From contig NZ_KB893647.1 of the NCBI RefSeq assembly GCF_000374125.1, positions 62,001 to 126,000 on the forward strand: a stretch of 64,000 nt of DNA, in the 5' to 3' direction. Position numbers and translations under genes: made by a program. Shown here in pieces: positions 24,738 to 34,588 of the stretch; within the stretch, counting starts at the first letter, position 1; each line of letters starts with the position of its first letter. This DNA comes from Niabella aurantiaca DSM 17617 (GTDB taxonomy: Bacteria > Bacteroidota > Bacteroidia > Chitinophagales > Chitinophagaceae). The notes beneath the pieces were generated by a model. The model saw only the letters and a list, made by a program, of their open reading frames with translations. It did no database searches and was not told the DNA's origin.

Positions 24738-25328
24738 ATGAAAAAAGAGGTGATTCATGAGCTGGAGCTGGTGGAGCGGATCGCGGGTGGAGACGAAAAA
24801 GCTTTTTTAGCAGTTTTTGAAACATATTTTAAAGAGCTGTGCTTTTTCGTAAAACGGTATGTGCATTCGGAGGCCATGGCTGAGGACCTGGCCCAGGAAG
24901 TGTTTATCCGGATCTGGGAGCACCGGGAGCAGCTCAGGGAGATACGGTCTTTCAGATCCTATCTTTATACCGCGGCAAAAAATCATACGCTGAACGCGTT
25001 GAAAAAAGCCGCCCGGTCGGCTGCGATCATGGGAGCGATCGTAACGGCGTATTACCAGGGCTGCAATACAACCGAAGAAAACATACAGAGCCGTGAATAT
25101 CAGGAACAACTGCACAGGGCCATAGAGAACCTGCCGGTACGTAGCCGGGAGATCTTCCGCCTGTGCCGGGAACAGAAAAGGACCTATGAAGAAGTGGCCT
25201 CCCTGATGGGCATATCAAAAAATGCCGTAAAGAACCATATGGTATTTTCAATGAAACAGCTGAAGCGGACGGTTGAGGCCGAGCTGGGCATATCGCTCAG
25301 CTTGCTTATGGCGGTTTTTTTCCATTAG
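24738..25328 (+). CDS. ECF-type RNA polymerase sigma factor of a SusCD locus
   Basis: 196 residues with sigma-2 (FETYFKELCFFVKRYVHSEA, EDLAQEVFIRIWEHRE) and sigma-4 (LPVRSREIFRLCREQKRTYE, EEVASLMGISKNAVKNHM). The C-terminal hydrophobic tail SLSLLMAVFFH is common in Bacteroidota sigma-70 factors that pair with FecR. It should be held by the FecR product and released when the STN-bearing SusC receptor binds its substrate, and then transcribe the locus. A 328-bp repeat-bearing gap separates it from fecR. Confidence 0.95.
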   Translation: MKKEVIHELELVERIAGGDEKAFLAVFETYFKELCFFVKRYVHSEAMAEDLAQEVFIRIWEHREQLREIRSFRSYLYTAAKNHTLNALKKAARSAAIMGAIVTAYYQGCNTTEENIQSREYQEQLHRAIENLPVRSREIFRLCREQKRTYEEVASLMGISKNAVKNHMVFSMKQLKRTVEAELGISLSLLMAVFFH

Positions 25329-25656
25329 ATGATCTATGGCATGCGCATGGTGGGCAAGGACTCGTCCAAAATATCAGCGAAGAGCTGCGGGGAGTACAGT
25401 CCGCTGATTTACGCGGATACAATGAGGATTGCATGCCCGCCGGAGTCCTATCTAAAAGCTCAGCGAGAATCTGCGGGAAGCACAGCCCGCTGATTTACGC
25501 GGATGGAACGAGGCGTGAATGTCCGCCGGAAGCCCACCCAAAATATCAGCGAAGATCTGCGGGGAGTACAGCGGTCAGATATCGCAGAAAAAAAAATCCG
25601 GAGATCAGCTACCCCCGGCCTCCGGTTTGTTGTCTTATAAGAAGGAAGTGTTATAA
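25329..25656. other. 328-bp spacer between ECF sigma and FecR genes
   Basis: The spacer is largely filled by the 86-bp tandem repeat. No coding frame was judged real; frames that are open are made by the repeat. The last 30 bp hold the fecR ribosome site. Confidence 0.6.
25368..25588. repeat. Three tandem copies of an 86-bp repeat between sigma and anti-sigma genes
   Basis: Copies start at 25368, 25454 and 25540, exactly 86 bp apart. Each has AAAANNTCAGCGA, then CTGCGGG-x-A-x-CACAG or GTACAG; the first two continue with CGCTGATTTACGCGGAT and a shared GCCGGA segment near the end. The third is cut short after about 49 bp. The words CTGCGGG and CGCTGATTTACGCGGAT are partly complementary in sense to a dispersed Bacteroidota repeat I recall; dispersal cannot be tested here. 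Confidence 0.8.
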
Positions 25657-26766
25657 ATGAAGTCAGAATTCTATAAAGAGCTGGTTGACCGGTACCTGGA
25701 AAAAAAGTTGGGGGAAGAAGAGCTGGAAGTATTTTTTCACCTGCTGGATGAAGGAAAGCTGGATGCATACCTCTTTGAATCGATGGAAACAGTTATCCGG
25801 AAGAAAGAGGAGAAACCATCGGTGGTATCGTTGAAGCGGCGTCCGTATCATTATTTATACCGGGTTGCGGCGGCCGTTGTGATCCTGGCGCTGGGTATTG
25901 GGCTGTTCCGGTACTATGCGCGTCCGGCGCAGGAAGCATCTCCGGCTATAGTGAAAACGGCACCCGTGGTCCCGGGGGGAAACAATGCGGTACTTACCCT
26001 GGGGGATGGTAAAAGGATCATCCTGAATCGTGTTCCCGACGGTACTTTAGAACAGGGTACTTCTTTTTCCGTCCGTAAGGAAAAGGACGGGTTGGTGGTC
26101 TTTGATGTAAACGGAACGGCTGCCGCCGAAATACCACAGGACATCAACAAGATTGAAACGCCCAAGGGAGGAATTTACCAGGTAATATTGCCGGATGGGT
26201 CGCTGGTTTGGCTGAACAACGCTTCCAGTATTGCTTTTCCGACCCGGTTTGCGAAAAATGAGCGCAGGGTGACCATTACCGGAGAGGCTTATTTTGAAGT
26301 AAAACACGATAAGACCAGACCCTTCCGGGTGCTGAGCAACGGCCAGGAGGTAGAAGTGCTGGGCACAAAGTTTAATGTAAATGCTTACCGGGATGAAGCG
26401 GCTGTAAGAACCACCTTGCTGGAAGGAAGCGTACAGGTCCGTGCCGGACAAAGCACGGGTTTGTTAAAGCCCGGTTTCCAGTCTGTGCTGAAAGGGCCGG
26501 GATCCATTGTCATCCGCCCGGCGGACCTGGAATCGGTAATGGCCTGGAAAGAAGGCTTTTTCCAGTTTGACCGTGCAGATATTCCAACACTGATGCGCCA
26601 GCTGGCACGCTGGTATGATATCGATATAAAATATACCGGCGCCGTGCCCAAAGACGAGTTTGTAGGAAAGATAAAAAGGAGTGAGGACATTCATAAAGTG
26701 CTGGACATCCTCCGCTACGGAAAAGTAAAGTTCCGCCTGGAAGGCAGAACGCTTATTGTTGAATAA
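25657..26766 (+). CDS. FecR-family anti-sigma factor
   Basis: 369 residues. A cytoplasmic N-terminal part of about 65 residues is followed by one membrane helix (YLYRVAAAVVILALGIGLF), then the FecR domain (TPKGGIYQVILPDGSLVWLN, RVTITGEAYFEVKHD) and a C-terminal DUF4974 domain (DIDIKYTGAVPKDEFVGKI, VKFRLEGRTLIVE) that contacts the receptor's STN domain. It inhibits the ECF sigma factor encoded upstream until substrate is sensed. Confidence 0.96.
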   Translation: MKSEFYKELVDRYLEKKLGEEELEVFFHLLDEGKLDAYLFESMETVIRKKEEKPSVVSLKRRPYHYLYRVAAAVVILALGIGLFRYYARPAQEASPAIVKTAPVVPGGNNAVLTLGDGKRIILNRVPDGTLEQGTSFSVRKEKDGLVVFDVNGTAAAEIPQDINKIETPKGGIYQVILPDGSLVWLNNASSIAFPTRFAKNERRVTITGEAYFEVKHDKTRPFRVLSNGQEVEVLGTKFNVNAYRDEAAVRTTLLEGSVQVRAGQSTGLLKPGFQSVLKGPGSIVIRPADLESVMAWKEGFFQFDRADIPTLMRQLARWYDIDIKYTGAVPKDEFVGKIKRSEDIHKVLDILRYGKVKFRLEGRTLIVE

Positions 26767-26842
26767 TTGACGCTCATTTTTAAAACCATTAAAACTAAAA
26801 GTATATGCGCGCTTAAACGTATCAAACCCCGGAACGGAAAAA

Positions 26843-26865
26843 CGGGAGTGCTACCAACACTCCCG
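26843..26865 (+). other. Hairpin in the susC leader
   Basis: CGGGAGTG - CTACCAA - CACTCCCG forms an 8-bp stem with a 7-nt loop, 85 nt before the SusC start. It is not followed by a T run, so it is not a standard terminator. Its place in the leader between fecR and susC suggests attenuation, RNA processing or mRNA protection. Confidence 0.55.
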
Positions 26866-26949
26866 CCAAAACCCTGAAACAGGGCCGTTCAAATTATAAG
26901 AATTATCAATCGGTGAATCAATAATCTTTTATTTAAACATTTCAAAAAT

Positions 26950-29900
26950 ATGAAATTAATCCTTTGCGGGAATGCGCCTGCCCGTATTGAATACCTGTCA
27001 AAAATTTTTTTTCTAATGAGATTCACGGTCTTTTTTATGTTGCTCGGTATGCTTCAGCTGAGCGCCAGCGGGTATTCCCAGCAGGTGCACTATACCGGAA
27101 AGCATGTCCGTATAGAAAAAGTGCTGAAATCCATCGCACAGCAAACGGGGTACAACCTCTTTTACCGTTACAATGAGCTTCGGGAAGCAAGGCCGGTGGA
27201 TGTGGAGCTGAAGGGCGTTTCGCTTCAGAAGGCCCTTGCGGAGCTCTTTAAGGGACAGCCGTTTGAATATATGCTGCGGGAGCAGACCATCATCATCAAC
27301 AGGAAAAAGGAAACCATGGAGCCCCCGCCTGCTACTGAAGATGTCCAGGTGATGATCGACCCCGTAAAAGGTGTTGTACGCGATGAGGGAGGGCAGCCGC
27401 TGGCCGGTGCCTCGGTAAGCATAAAAAACTCCGGAGCCGGAACCGCAACAGATGCCGGCGGGCGCTTTTCCGTTACACCGGAAACGCAGCGGGTTACCTT
27501 AATTATCAGCTATACCGGCTACGAAACGAGAGAAATTACGGCCGCTGCCGGCGCTGACCTGGCCATTACGCTGAAGACGGTCCAGTCTTCCATGAACGAG
27601 ATCGTGGTCGTGGGGTACGGGACACAGCGGAGGGAACTGGTCACCAGCGCTATCGGAAGATTTAAGGTAAAAGATGAAGATGTGCGCCAGGTAGCCAGCC
27701 CTACCCGGTTGCTGGAAGGCCGTGTGGCGGGGGTAAACGTTTCTGTGGGATCCGGGAACCTGGCCTCAGGTGAAAAGATATCCGTGCGCGGTTTTTCATC
27801 CATCAGTGCGGGCAACAACCCCCTGTATGTGGTGGATGGCGTACCGATCAATACCGCTAATATGTCGTTATATGACTTCGGGGAAACCTACAGCCCGCTT
27901 GCTGCATTGAACCATGCGGATATAGAGTCGATCGAAGTATTGAAAGATGCGGCTTCCGCTGCCATCTATGGATCCAGGGCCAGCAATGGCGTGATCCTGA
28001 TCACCACGAAATCGGGCAAAAAAGGAGTGAACAATATACGCATGGATCTATCCACGGGCTTTTCCGAATTTGCGAACCGGAAAAAAGTGAAGATCGCCGG
28101 TTCTGACCTGTATGTGCTTCAGTTCAACCAGGGACAGGAAAATTATAATAAGCAGTATGGTCTTTCTGTAGGTGATGCCAACTATAAAATGCCGATCAGT
28201 AACCCGTTTGGGGATATGCCGGATACCGACTGGCTGGGACTGGTATTACAAAAGGGCTATTTTAAGAACCTGAATACGTCTTTTTCCGGCGGAACAGAGC
28301 AGACCAAATACTATGTTGGATTTGGCGCCACCGACCAGGAGGGCGTGTTTAAAAATAATTCCATCCGGAAGTACAATATCAACACCAAGCTGACGCATAA
28401 ATTCAACAACTGGCTGGAGCTGGGCGCCAATAATATGGGTACCTATATCCGCAATAACCAGATCCCCGGCGCCAATGCAGGAACCACGGTTATCGGCCGT
28501 ACCATCGGCCAGCGGCCGTTCGACCGGCCTTTTAAGCCGAACGGGGATTATTATATTGGCGGTACGGATGAGTTGGTGTACCACAATCCGGTTCAGATCC
28601 TGAATGAGCAGGTGGCCTACGTGGATAATCTCCGATACCTGGGTACGTTTTATGGCAATATCTTTTTTAATGAGTACCTGTCCTTTAAATCATCCTTTAG
28701 CGCCGATATCAATTACACCTACGATTACACCTATTTTAATGCCAACCATCCTTATGGGACCGGTGTGGGACGCTTAATAGATTATAACCGGTTAATACAA
28801 AATTCCCTGGTGGAGAATACGCTGAATTACCAGCAAACATTTAACCGGCTGGAGATAAATGGGATGGCCGGCCATTCGTTTCAAAGTCAACACCTGCGCA
28901 ATACGAGCGTGGATGCCCGCGGATTTCCGACCCCCTCGCTGGTAACGGTGTCGGTTGCCTCGGAGATCTTTGGGGCGGGCGGTGCTGTAAGTGAATATGC
29001 GCTGGAATCTTATTTCGGCCGGGGAACGGTGGCCCTGGATGATAAATACATGATGACGGCAACCGTACGTATGGACGGTTCCTCCAAGTTTCATCCCAGG
29101 AACCGCTGGGGGCTGTTTCCTTCTGTTTCCTTCGGCTGGAATGTTGCAAAAGAACCTTTCTTAAAGGATGCGGGACTGGATCTTAAACTGCGGGCGAGTT
29201 ACGGGAAAACAGGAAATCAGGAAGGGATCGGCAGCTATGCTTACCAGGCATTGATGTCCGGCGGTCAGAACTATGGTAACGAAAGCGGTATTTCCGTATC
29301 CTCCTTTGGGAACGAAGACCTGACCTGGGAGAAAGCAGATCAGTATGATGTGGGTTTTGACCTGAGCTTGTTCAATCATAAACTGGATGTATCGTTTGAT
29401 GCCTATTACAAAAAGACCACGGATCTGTTGTACAGCATGCCCATCCACGCTACCACCGGCATGACAAGCATCATCACCAATATCGGCTCTATGGACAACC
29501 GGGGACTGGAACTTTCTGTTTCCTCCGACTTTAACCTGGGCCGGGTAAAGTGGAACACCAACTTTAATATTGCCCGTAACCGCAATAAAATTTTATCACT
29601 GATCGATAATGGCAATTTACCCATTTCCATCGGCGACAACCGGGCGTTACAGGTGGGCTGGGATATCGGATCGTTCTACCTGTTCCAGATGGAAGGCATC
29701 TACCAGTACGACGGCGAAGTGCCCCAGGAGCAATTTGACCTGGGTGCGCGGGCCGGGGATGTCAAATGGAAGGATGTAGACGGAAACCATATCATCAATG
29801 ATAACGACCGGGTGGTAGTGGGATCATCCAACCCTAAATTTTCAGGAGGATGGAACAATACGTTCAGCTACAAAGGGCTCCAGCTGGATGTGCTGACCAC

Positions 29901-30333
29901 GTTCATGTATGGTAATAATGTGTACAATCAGTCGAAGCCATCGGCGCTGGCCCGCATCGGCTACCGTACGGCTCAGCTTGAAGAGTATATTGTAAACCAA
30001 TGGACCGGGCCCGGCAGTACCAACGTCTATCCGCGGGCCATTGCCGGCGAGATCTTCAATACACGGAATTCCACACGGTTTTTAGAAGATGGCTCTTTTA
30101 TCCGTATCCGGGCAGCTACCCTGGGCTACCAGGTGCCATCGTTTAAAATAAAACGCTTTAATGTAAAGGGGATCCGGGTTTATGCGCAGGTAGATAACCT
30201 GTTCCTGTGGACCCGGTATTCCGGGTGGGATCCCGAAGTAAGCAAAGATCTTGATCCGCGCTTTTTTGGTACCGATTGGTTCAACAATCCCCAGCCGAGG
30301 ACCTACAGCCTGGGTGTAAACATTAATCTTTAA
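26950..30333 (+). CDS. SusC/RagA-type TonB-dependent receptor with STN domain
   Basis: 1127 residues. A long N-terminus with hydrophobic signal (FFMLLGMLQLSASGYSQQ) is followed by an STN domain (about residues 50-115), a carboxypeptidase-regulatory-like domain (VVRDEGGQPLAGASVSIK), a plug with VVVGYGTQRRELVTSAIG and IEVLKDAASAAIYGSRASNG, and a 22-strand barrel ending FNNPQPRTYSLGVNINL. It imports substrate through the outer membrane using TonB energy; the STN domain signals to FecR. Substrate unknown; the downstream genes suggest a phosphodiester-bearing glycan. Confidence 0.97.
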   Translation: MKLILCGNAPARIEYLSKIFFLMRFTVFFMLLGMLQLSASGYSQQVHYTGKHVRIEKVLKSIAQQTGYNLFYRYNELREARPVDVELKGVSLQKALAELFKGQPFEYMLREQTIIINRKKETMEPPPATEDVQVMIDPVKGVVRDEGGQPLAGASVSIKNSGAGTATDAGGRFSVTPETQRVTLIISYTGYETREITAAAGADLAITLKTVQSSMNEIVVVGYGTQRRELVTSAIGRFKVKDEDVRQVASPTRLLEGRVAGVNVSVGSGNLASGEKISVRGFSSISAGNNPLYVVDGVPINTANMSLYDFGETYSPLAALNHADIESIEVLKDAASAAIYGSRASNGVILITTKSGKKGVNNIRMDLSTGFSEFANRKKVKIAGSDLYVLQFNQGQENYNKQYGLSVGDANYKMPISNPFGDMPDTDWLGLVLQKGYFKNLNTSFSGGTEQTKYYVGFGATDQEGVFKNNSIRKYNINTKLTHKFNNWLELGANNMGTYIRNNQIPGANAGTTVIGRTIGQRPFDRPFKPNGDYYIGGTDELVYHNPVQILNEQVAYVDNLRYLGTFYGNIFFNEYLSFKSSFSADINYTYDYTYFNANHPYGTGVGRLIDYNRLIQNSLVENTLNYQQTFNRLEINGMAGHSFQSQHLRNTSVDARGFPTPSLVTVSVASEIFGAGGAVSEYALESYFGRGTVALDDKYMMTATVRMDGSSKFHPRNRWGLFPSVSFGWNVAKEPFLKDAGLDLKLRASYGKTGNQEGIGSYAYQALMSGGQNYGNESGISVSSFGNEDLTWEKADQYDVGFDLSLFNHKLDVSFDAYYKKTTDLLYSMPIHATTGMTSIITNIGSMDNRGLELSVSSDFNLGRVKWNTNFNIARNRNKILSLIDNGNLPISIGDNRALQVGWDIGSFYLFQMEGIYQYDGEVPQEQFDLGARAGDVKWKDVDGNHIINDNDRVVVGSSNPKFSGGWNNTFSYKGLQLDVLTTFMYGNNVYNQSKPSALARIGYRTAQLEEYIVNQWTGPGSTNVYPRAIAGEIFNTRNSTRFLEDGSFIRIRAATLGYQVPSFKIKRFNVKGIRVYAQVDNLFLWTRYSGWDPEVSKDLDPRFFGTDWFNNPQPRTYSLGVNINL

Positions 30334-30344
30334 ATCCGATAAAC

Positions 30345-31616
30345 ATGAAATTAAGATATTTGATCGCCTTATCCGGCTTCCTGCTGATGGCAGCCTCCTG
30401 TGGCAAGAGACTTGATTTGTATCCGTCCTCGGCCATGGCGCCCCAGGCCGTTACTTCAAAGGACCTGCCGGCACTGCGGGTAGGAATGTATAATGATATG
30501 CAGAACGACCCGGGCGTGTATTCGTTTATTTTGTTCGACCTGCTGGGTGGAGATATCCATACGGCATCGAATGCGCCCATTGACCTGATCAATAATATTC
30601 TTTCGCCGCTGAACTCTATGATCGCAGGCGGCTGGAATGGTTACTACGGTGCCTTGTTCCAGGTGAACAATGTGATCAGTATTTGCGAGGGAATGGAAGC
30701 TTCGGAAACCCGTAACAGAACATTGGGCGAGGCCCATTATTTCAGAGCCCTGATCTATTATAACCTGGTGACCCGGTGGGGGCGCGTACCTGTTTTGAAA
30801 GAGAACACACTGGAAAAGCCATTCCGGGATCCGGTAGCCGACGTGTGGAAGTTTATCGAGGAAGAGCTGAATGCCGCATCCGCGTTATTAAGCACATCCG
30901 TCAGTTACTACTATGTTTCCGCCGATGCAGCCACAGCGCTGAAAGCGCGGGTGTTTTTAAGCCAGGGAAAAATGACCGGGGCCGCAGCGTTGGCAGAAGA
31001 CCTGATCACTTCCGGCAGGTACCAGTTGGATGCTTTTGAAAAGATCTTCAGGAAGCAGGCCAATACCGAGGTCATTTTTGCTTTTGAAAACCTTTCTGAG
31101 GAATCGAGCAACAATATTTCCGACCTGTTCTATACCTATGCCCATCCCAACAAAGGCCAGGGAAGTTACCGCGTTTCACAGCAACTGGTGAATGCCTATA
31201 CCGGTACCGACAAGCGGAAGGCTATTTCCCTCATCAATATTGCCGGTACCGATTGTGTGAACAAGTATCCCAGCGGGCAAACGGGTAAGGATCCGGTGAT
31301 CATTTCGCGGATCGCAGAAATGTACCTCATCAGCGCTGAAGCCCAGGGAAGGGTTAATGGGTTGGCCCGACTGAACCAACTGCGCAGTTACCGCGGGCTA
31401 TTGCCGGTGAGCGCGGCAACTGATGATCAATATACAGAGCTGATCCTGGAAGAACGGCGCCTTGAACTGATGGGGGAGAACTTCCGGTTCTATGACCTGG
31501 TACGGACCAATAAGGCCATTCAAAAATTAGGGATCCGGCAACATCAGGCGTTATTGCCGATACCCGGGCGGGAACTGCAATACAATACGAACCTGGAGCC
31601 GAATCCCGGCTATTGA
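30345..31616 (+). CDS. SusD/RagB-type substrate-binding lipoprotein
   Basis: 423 residues with a lipobox at LLMAASC. SusD-type TPR helices and motifs are visible: RTLGEAHYFRALIYYNLVTR, WGRVPVL, then LRSYRGL and the C-terminal LILEERRLELMGENFRFYDL, ending in an IP-GRELQYNTNLEPNPGY. It is short for SusD (usually 450-550). It forms the lid on the SusC channel and is encoded 11 nt downstream of it. Confidence 0.96.
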   Translation: MKLRYLIALSGFLLMAASCGKRLDLYPSSAMAPQAVTSKDLPALRVGMYNDMQNDPGVYSFILFDLLGGDIHTASNAPIDLINNILSPLNSMIAGGWNGYYGALFQVNNVISICEGMEASETRNRTLGEAHYFRALIYYNLVTRWGRVPVLKENTLEKPFRDPVADVWKFIEEELNAASALLSTSVSYYYVSADAATALKARVFLSQGKMTGAAALAEDLITSGRYQLDAFEKIFRKQANTEVIFAFENLSEESSNNISDLFYTYAHPNKGQGSYRVSQQLVNAYTGTDKRKAISLINIAGTDCVNKYPSGQTGKDPVIISRIAEMYLISAEAQGRVNGLARLNQLRSYRGLLPVSAATDDQYTELILEERRLELMGENFRFYDLVRTNKAIQKLGIRQHQALLPIPGRELQYNTNLEPNPGY

Positions 31617-31767
31617 TAGCATGGGGCGGAACGCTTTATTCTCATATTATGGCTGTGTTTAATGTTTATTCCGGATAAAGAAATAGCCTGCCAGGCGGTC
31701 CTGCTGCAGTGTGGAACCCTTTCCGGTTTGCGATGAAACAGCCTCCAAACAAGAAAATCGTTTAAAG

Positions 31768-32721
31768 ATGAAAAAAACATATTTTAGATACCGGTACCTG
31801 TTGTTTCCGTTGAGCGCATTGCTTTGTTTTATGGCATGCAGTAAGGAGCAGGAGGTACTGAAGCCTTACGAAACATTTACTGCTGTTGCAAAAACCGAAA
31901 CAACAAAACGGCTGATAGAAGGAACGGGCATGATCGCGAAAGTATTTTCAGATACGGCCTATAAAGTGGTGGATGGGTTGCAGGCAACCGAGGTCCGTTA
32001 TTTAACCACAGCAGGGCTGTCGATGAAGCTGTTCGTTTTCGAGATCGATCTGACCGGACCAGGCATATCGATAGAAGCTTCTACTCCCAACAATGCCCCC
32101 GCATTTGGGAGGCAGCCAATGACCATTCAGGCCACTTATGAAGACCAGGAAGGTCATAAGGTTTGGGGAGGGGTCAACGGTGATTTTTTTGATGGTGTAA
32201 GCGGAACACCGCGGGGTATTTTATACAAGGAAGGAGTGCCCATCCGGACCCTTTTCCCTGATATCTATACCACGTTCTTTGGCGTTCTGAAGAACGGGAA
32301 GGCTGTGGCCGGTGATAAGGCGGTGTACGAATCTGTTAAAGATGACCTGGAAGAAGCGATCGGCGCCCGGGCACCTTTGGTTAAGGACGGCATATTGGTT
32401 CCCCAAACAGATGTGACCATTGAGCCGCGTACCTGTATTGGTGTTTCCGAAGATGGCAATACGGTTTACCTGATGGTGGCGGACGGCCGGAATTTTTATT
32501 ATTCGAACGGCATGAATTATGAAACGCAGGGAAAGTTTATGAAAGCCCTGGGGGCTTACAACGCGGTGAATAATGATGGAGGCGGCTCCAGCACTTTTTT
32601 TGTGCGGAACACGCCTGCTTTTACCGAAGGACGTTTTGTACTCCGTAACTGGCCAACGGATAACGGAGGACAGGAACGCGCTGTTGCCAATGGTTTACTG
32701 ATCATCTCAAAAACTCAATAA
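31768..32721 (+). CDS. Phosphodiester glycosidase (NAGPA-domain) lipoprotein
   Basis: 317 residues from the ATG at 31768; an upstream ATG at 31711 is in frame but would hide the signal. A lipobox FMAC follows the signal peptide. The NAGPA/DUF2233 domain is marked by GGVNGDFFDGVSGTPRGILY near the middle and VNNDGGGSSTFF near the end. The family cleaves sugar-phosphodiester bonds, as in the mannose-6-phosphate uncovering enzyme; bacterial members act on unknown surface phosphoglycans. It follows susD closely (151 nt gap) and is probably the lead enzyme of this locus. Confidence 0.92.
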   Translation: MKKTYFRYRYLLFPLSALLCFMACSKEQEVLKPYETFTAVAKTETTKRLIEGTGMIAKVFSDTAYKVVDGLQATEVRYLTTAGLSMKLFVFEIDLTGPGISIEASTPNNAPAFGRQPMTIQATYEDQEGHKVWGGVNGDFFDGVSGTPRGILYKEGVPIRTLFPDIYTTFFGVLKNGKAVAGDKAVYESVKDDLEEAIGARAPLVKDGILVPQTDVTIEPRTCIGVSEDGNTVYLMVADGRNFYYSNGMNYETQGKFMKALGAYNAVNNDGGGSSTFFVRNTPAFTEGRFVLRNWPTDNGGQERAVANGLLIISKTQ

Positions 32722-32734
32722 TAAAATATTTGCA

Positions 32735-34495
32735 ATGAATATCAATAGCATTCAGCTAGGAAAGATCGCCTTTTTGCTGCTCTTTCTTCAGCTTTTTACA
32801 ACCGCATGTTACAAGGCCGATCCGGAAAGCTTTGCGCCGGGCACCCCTGAGATCTCGTTTCCACAGGCATCCATCACCGTGCCCAGCGATATGGATACGA
32901 TCGAAGTGCCGGTGACCGCCAATTTGCCCTGGCGTGTGAAAACAGATGCCGACTGGATCAGTTTTGTAAAAGCGAACGGGAGTGAAACGGGTACTTTTAA
33001 AGTAGCCATCGCGCGCAATCGTACCACAGCGGCCCGTACCGCTGAGATCACCGGTTATATTACGGCTGATGAAACGGTGAAGATGACGATCATACAACAG
33101 GGAGGCGAACCTGCTCCGGATCATACCCGGCATTTTTATGTAAAGACCTCGGGTGACGAAAATAAAGACGGGCTTTCGTGGGCAAATGCCACTACCCTGG
33201 ATGCGGCGTTGACAAATGCTGCCAATGGCGATTTTATTCATATTGCCGAAGGATCCTATATCCCGTCCAGAACAATTGCCGGCGGAAATACCGGCAATGC
33301 TTCAGACAATACGTTTGAAATAGCGCAGAACATTCATTTGGTCGGGGGCTATCCTGCCAATGCAACGGAGGGAAGCGTTGCGGATCCCGCTGCGAACCCT
33401 GTACTTCTAAGCGGCGCTGATCAAAAATACCATGTGGTGGTAGTAAGCGCCATCCCGGAAGGCGAGCATCAGGTATCCATGAAAGGGATCACCATTACGA
33501 AAGGACATGCCGGCTCGTCGGGTGCAGTTCCGGTAAACGGAGCCAACCTGGCCCGGAACTATGGCGGTGGCCTGGTGGTGATTAAATCAAAATTGCTGCT
33601 TGAGAACTGTCGCATTGCAGACAATACTTCCGATCAGCATATTGCCGGCATTTACATGCTTTCCCAATCGGAGGTAACGATCCGGAATTCCAGTATTTCC
33701 GATAATAAAGCCAATTCAAACGGCGGCGGCATCTGGAACGACGGTTCCAAACTGTATCTTTTCGATTCCGAGATCACCGGGAACATTGCAAATGGCGTGG
33801 GCGGCGGTTTGTATAGTCTTAATGTGGGAGTTGTATCGTATAATTACCTGTATAATGTAACGATCGCCGGTAACCAGGTTGGCGCTCCGGGTTTTGCACG
33901 TGTGGGTGCGGGCATTTACTCCCGCGAACGCTCTCAGTATAAAATCGTGAACAGCACGATCTATGGCAATAAGAACGTGGGTACCGGGTTTGGAGCGGGA
34001 ATTGCTGTTTACGGAGGCTCCACAGTAGATATTATTAATACCACCATTAGCAACAATGAAGGTGGTGTGGACAATACGGCCACCAACGGTGGATCCGGCA
34101 TCTTTAATAATAACAGTCCTACAGCGAATACCGTAAATATCTATAATTCGGTTATTTCGGGCAATACCGGGCATGCCAACGAGATTGGGGGAGCCAATAT
34201 CAGTTTGCAGTCCAGTATTGTGGGGGCAAGCGTCTATAATTATGAAAAAGCGGTAGAGCCGGGCCAGTCCTTCGATCCGGCTACCATGTTCCTGCCTTTT
34301 GCAAAATATGGTACGGGGTATGGCAAAACCCTGCCGGTAAAAGCAGGTAGCCCTGCAACCACCTTTGGCATGACGACCCTCCAGTTACAGGTGGCAGGAG
34401 CCAACCTCTCGCTGGATGAAAATTATTATCTGAAGGATCAGAACCATAAATCGCGGACAAGCACAACGGTGATGGGTGCGGCCCTTCCGCAGTAG
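32735..34495 (+). CDS. BACON-domain and right-handed beta-helix surface lipoprotein
   Basis: 586 residues. A signal with lipobox (LFTTAC) leads to a BACON domain (residues about 45-125) marked by EVPVTANLPWRVKTDADWIS and RTAEITGYIT, and then a right-handed beta-helix: the opening FYVKTSGDENKDGLSWANAT, IHLVGGYPANATEG and repeated N-x-x-I-x-x-N-x-G-G units (SISDNKANSNGGGIWND, SEITGNIANGVGGGLYS). This resembles polysaccharide-binding or lyase-like Bacteroidota helix proteins. No catalytic residues are obvious; it may bind the locus substrate. Confidence 0.88.
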   Translation: MNINSIQLGKIAFLLLFLQLFTTACYKADPESFAPGTPEISFPQASITVPSDMDTIEVPVTANLPWRVKTDADWISFVKANGSETGTFKVAIARNRTTAARTAEITGYITADETVKMTIIQQGGEPAPDHTRHFYVKTSGDENKDGLSWANATTLDAALTNAANGDFIHIAEGSYIPSRTIAGGNTGNASDNTFEIAQNIHLVGGYPANATEGSVADPAANPVLLSGADQKYHVVVVSAIPEGEHQVSMKGITITKGHAGSSGAVPVNGANLARNYGGGLVVIKSKLLLENCRIADNTSDQHIAGIYMLSQSEVTIRNSSISDNKANSNGGGIWNDGSKLYLFDSEITGNIANGVGGGLYSLNVGVVSYNYLYNVTIAGNQVGAPGFARVGAGIYSRERSQYKIVNSTIYGNKNVGTGFGAGIAVYGGSTVDIINTTISNNEGGVDNTATNGGSGIFNNNSPTANTVNIYNSVISGNTGHANEIGGANISLQSSIVGASVYNYEKAVEPGQSFDPATMFLPFAKYGTGYGKTLPVKAGSPATTFGMTTLQLQVAGANLSLDENYYLKDQNHKSRTSTTVMGAALPQ

Positions 34496-34588
34496 GGTAT
34501 TGCTGACAGCCGGTTATGGAGCGGTCATTTCCGGGGTCCTGGACCGGGCTCCGGATGACCCTTTTATAAAGATTGAAAATTTAAGCGT

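Noticed and set aside
25368-25588. CRISPR-like array because of regular spacing
   Set aside because: The whole 86-bp unit is repeated, not short identical repeats with unique spacers, and no cas gene is present.
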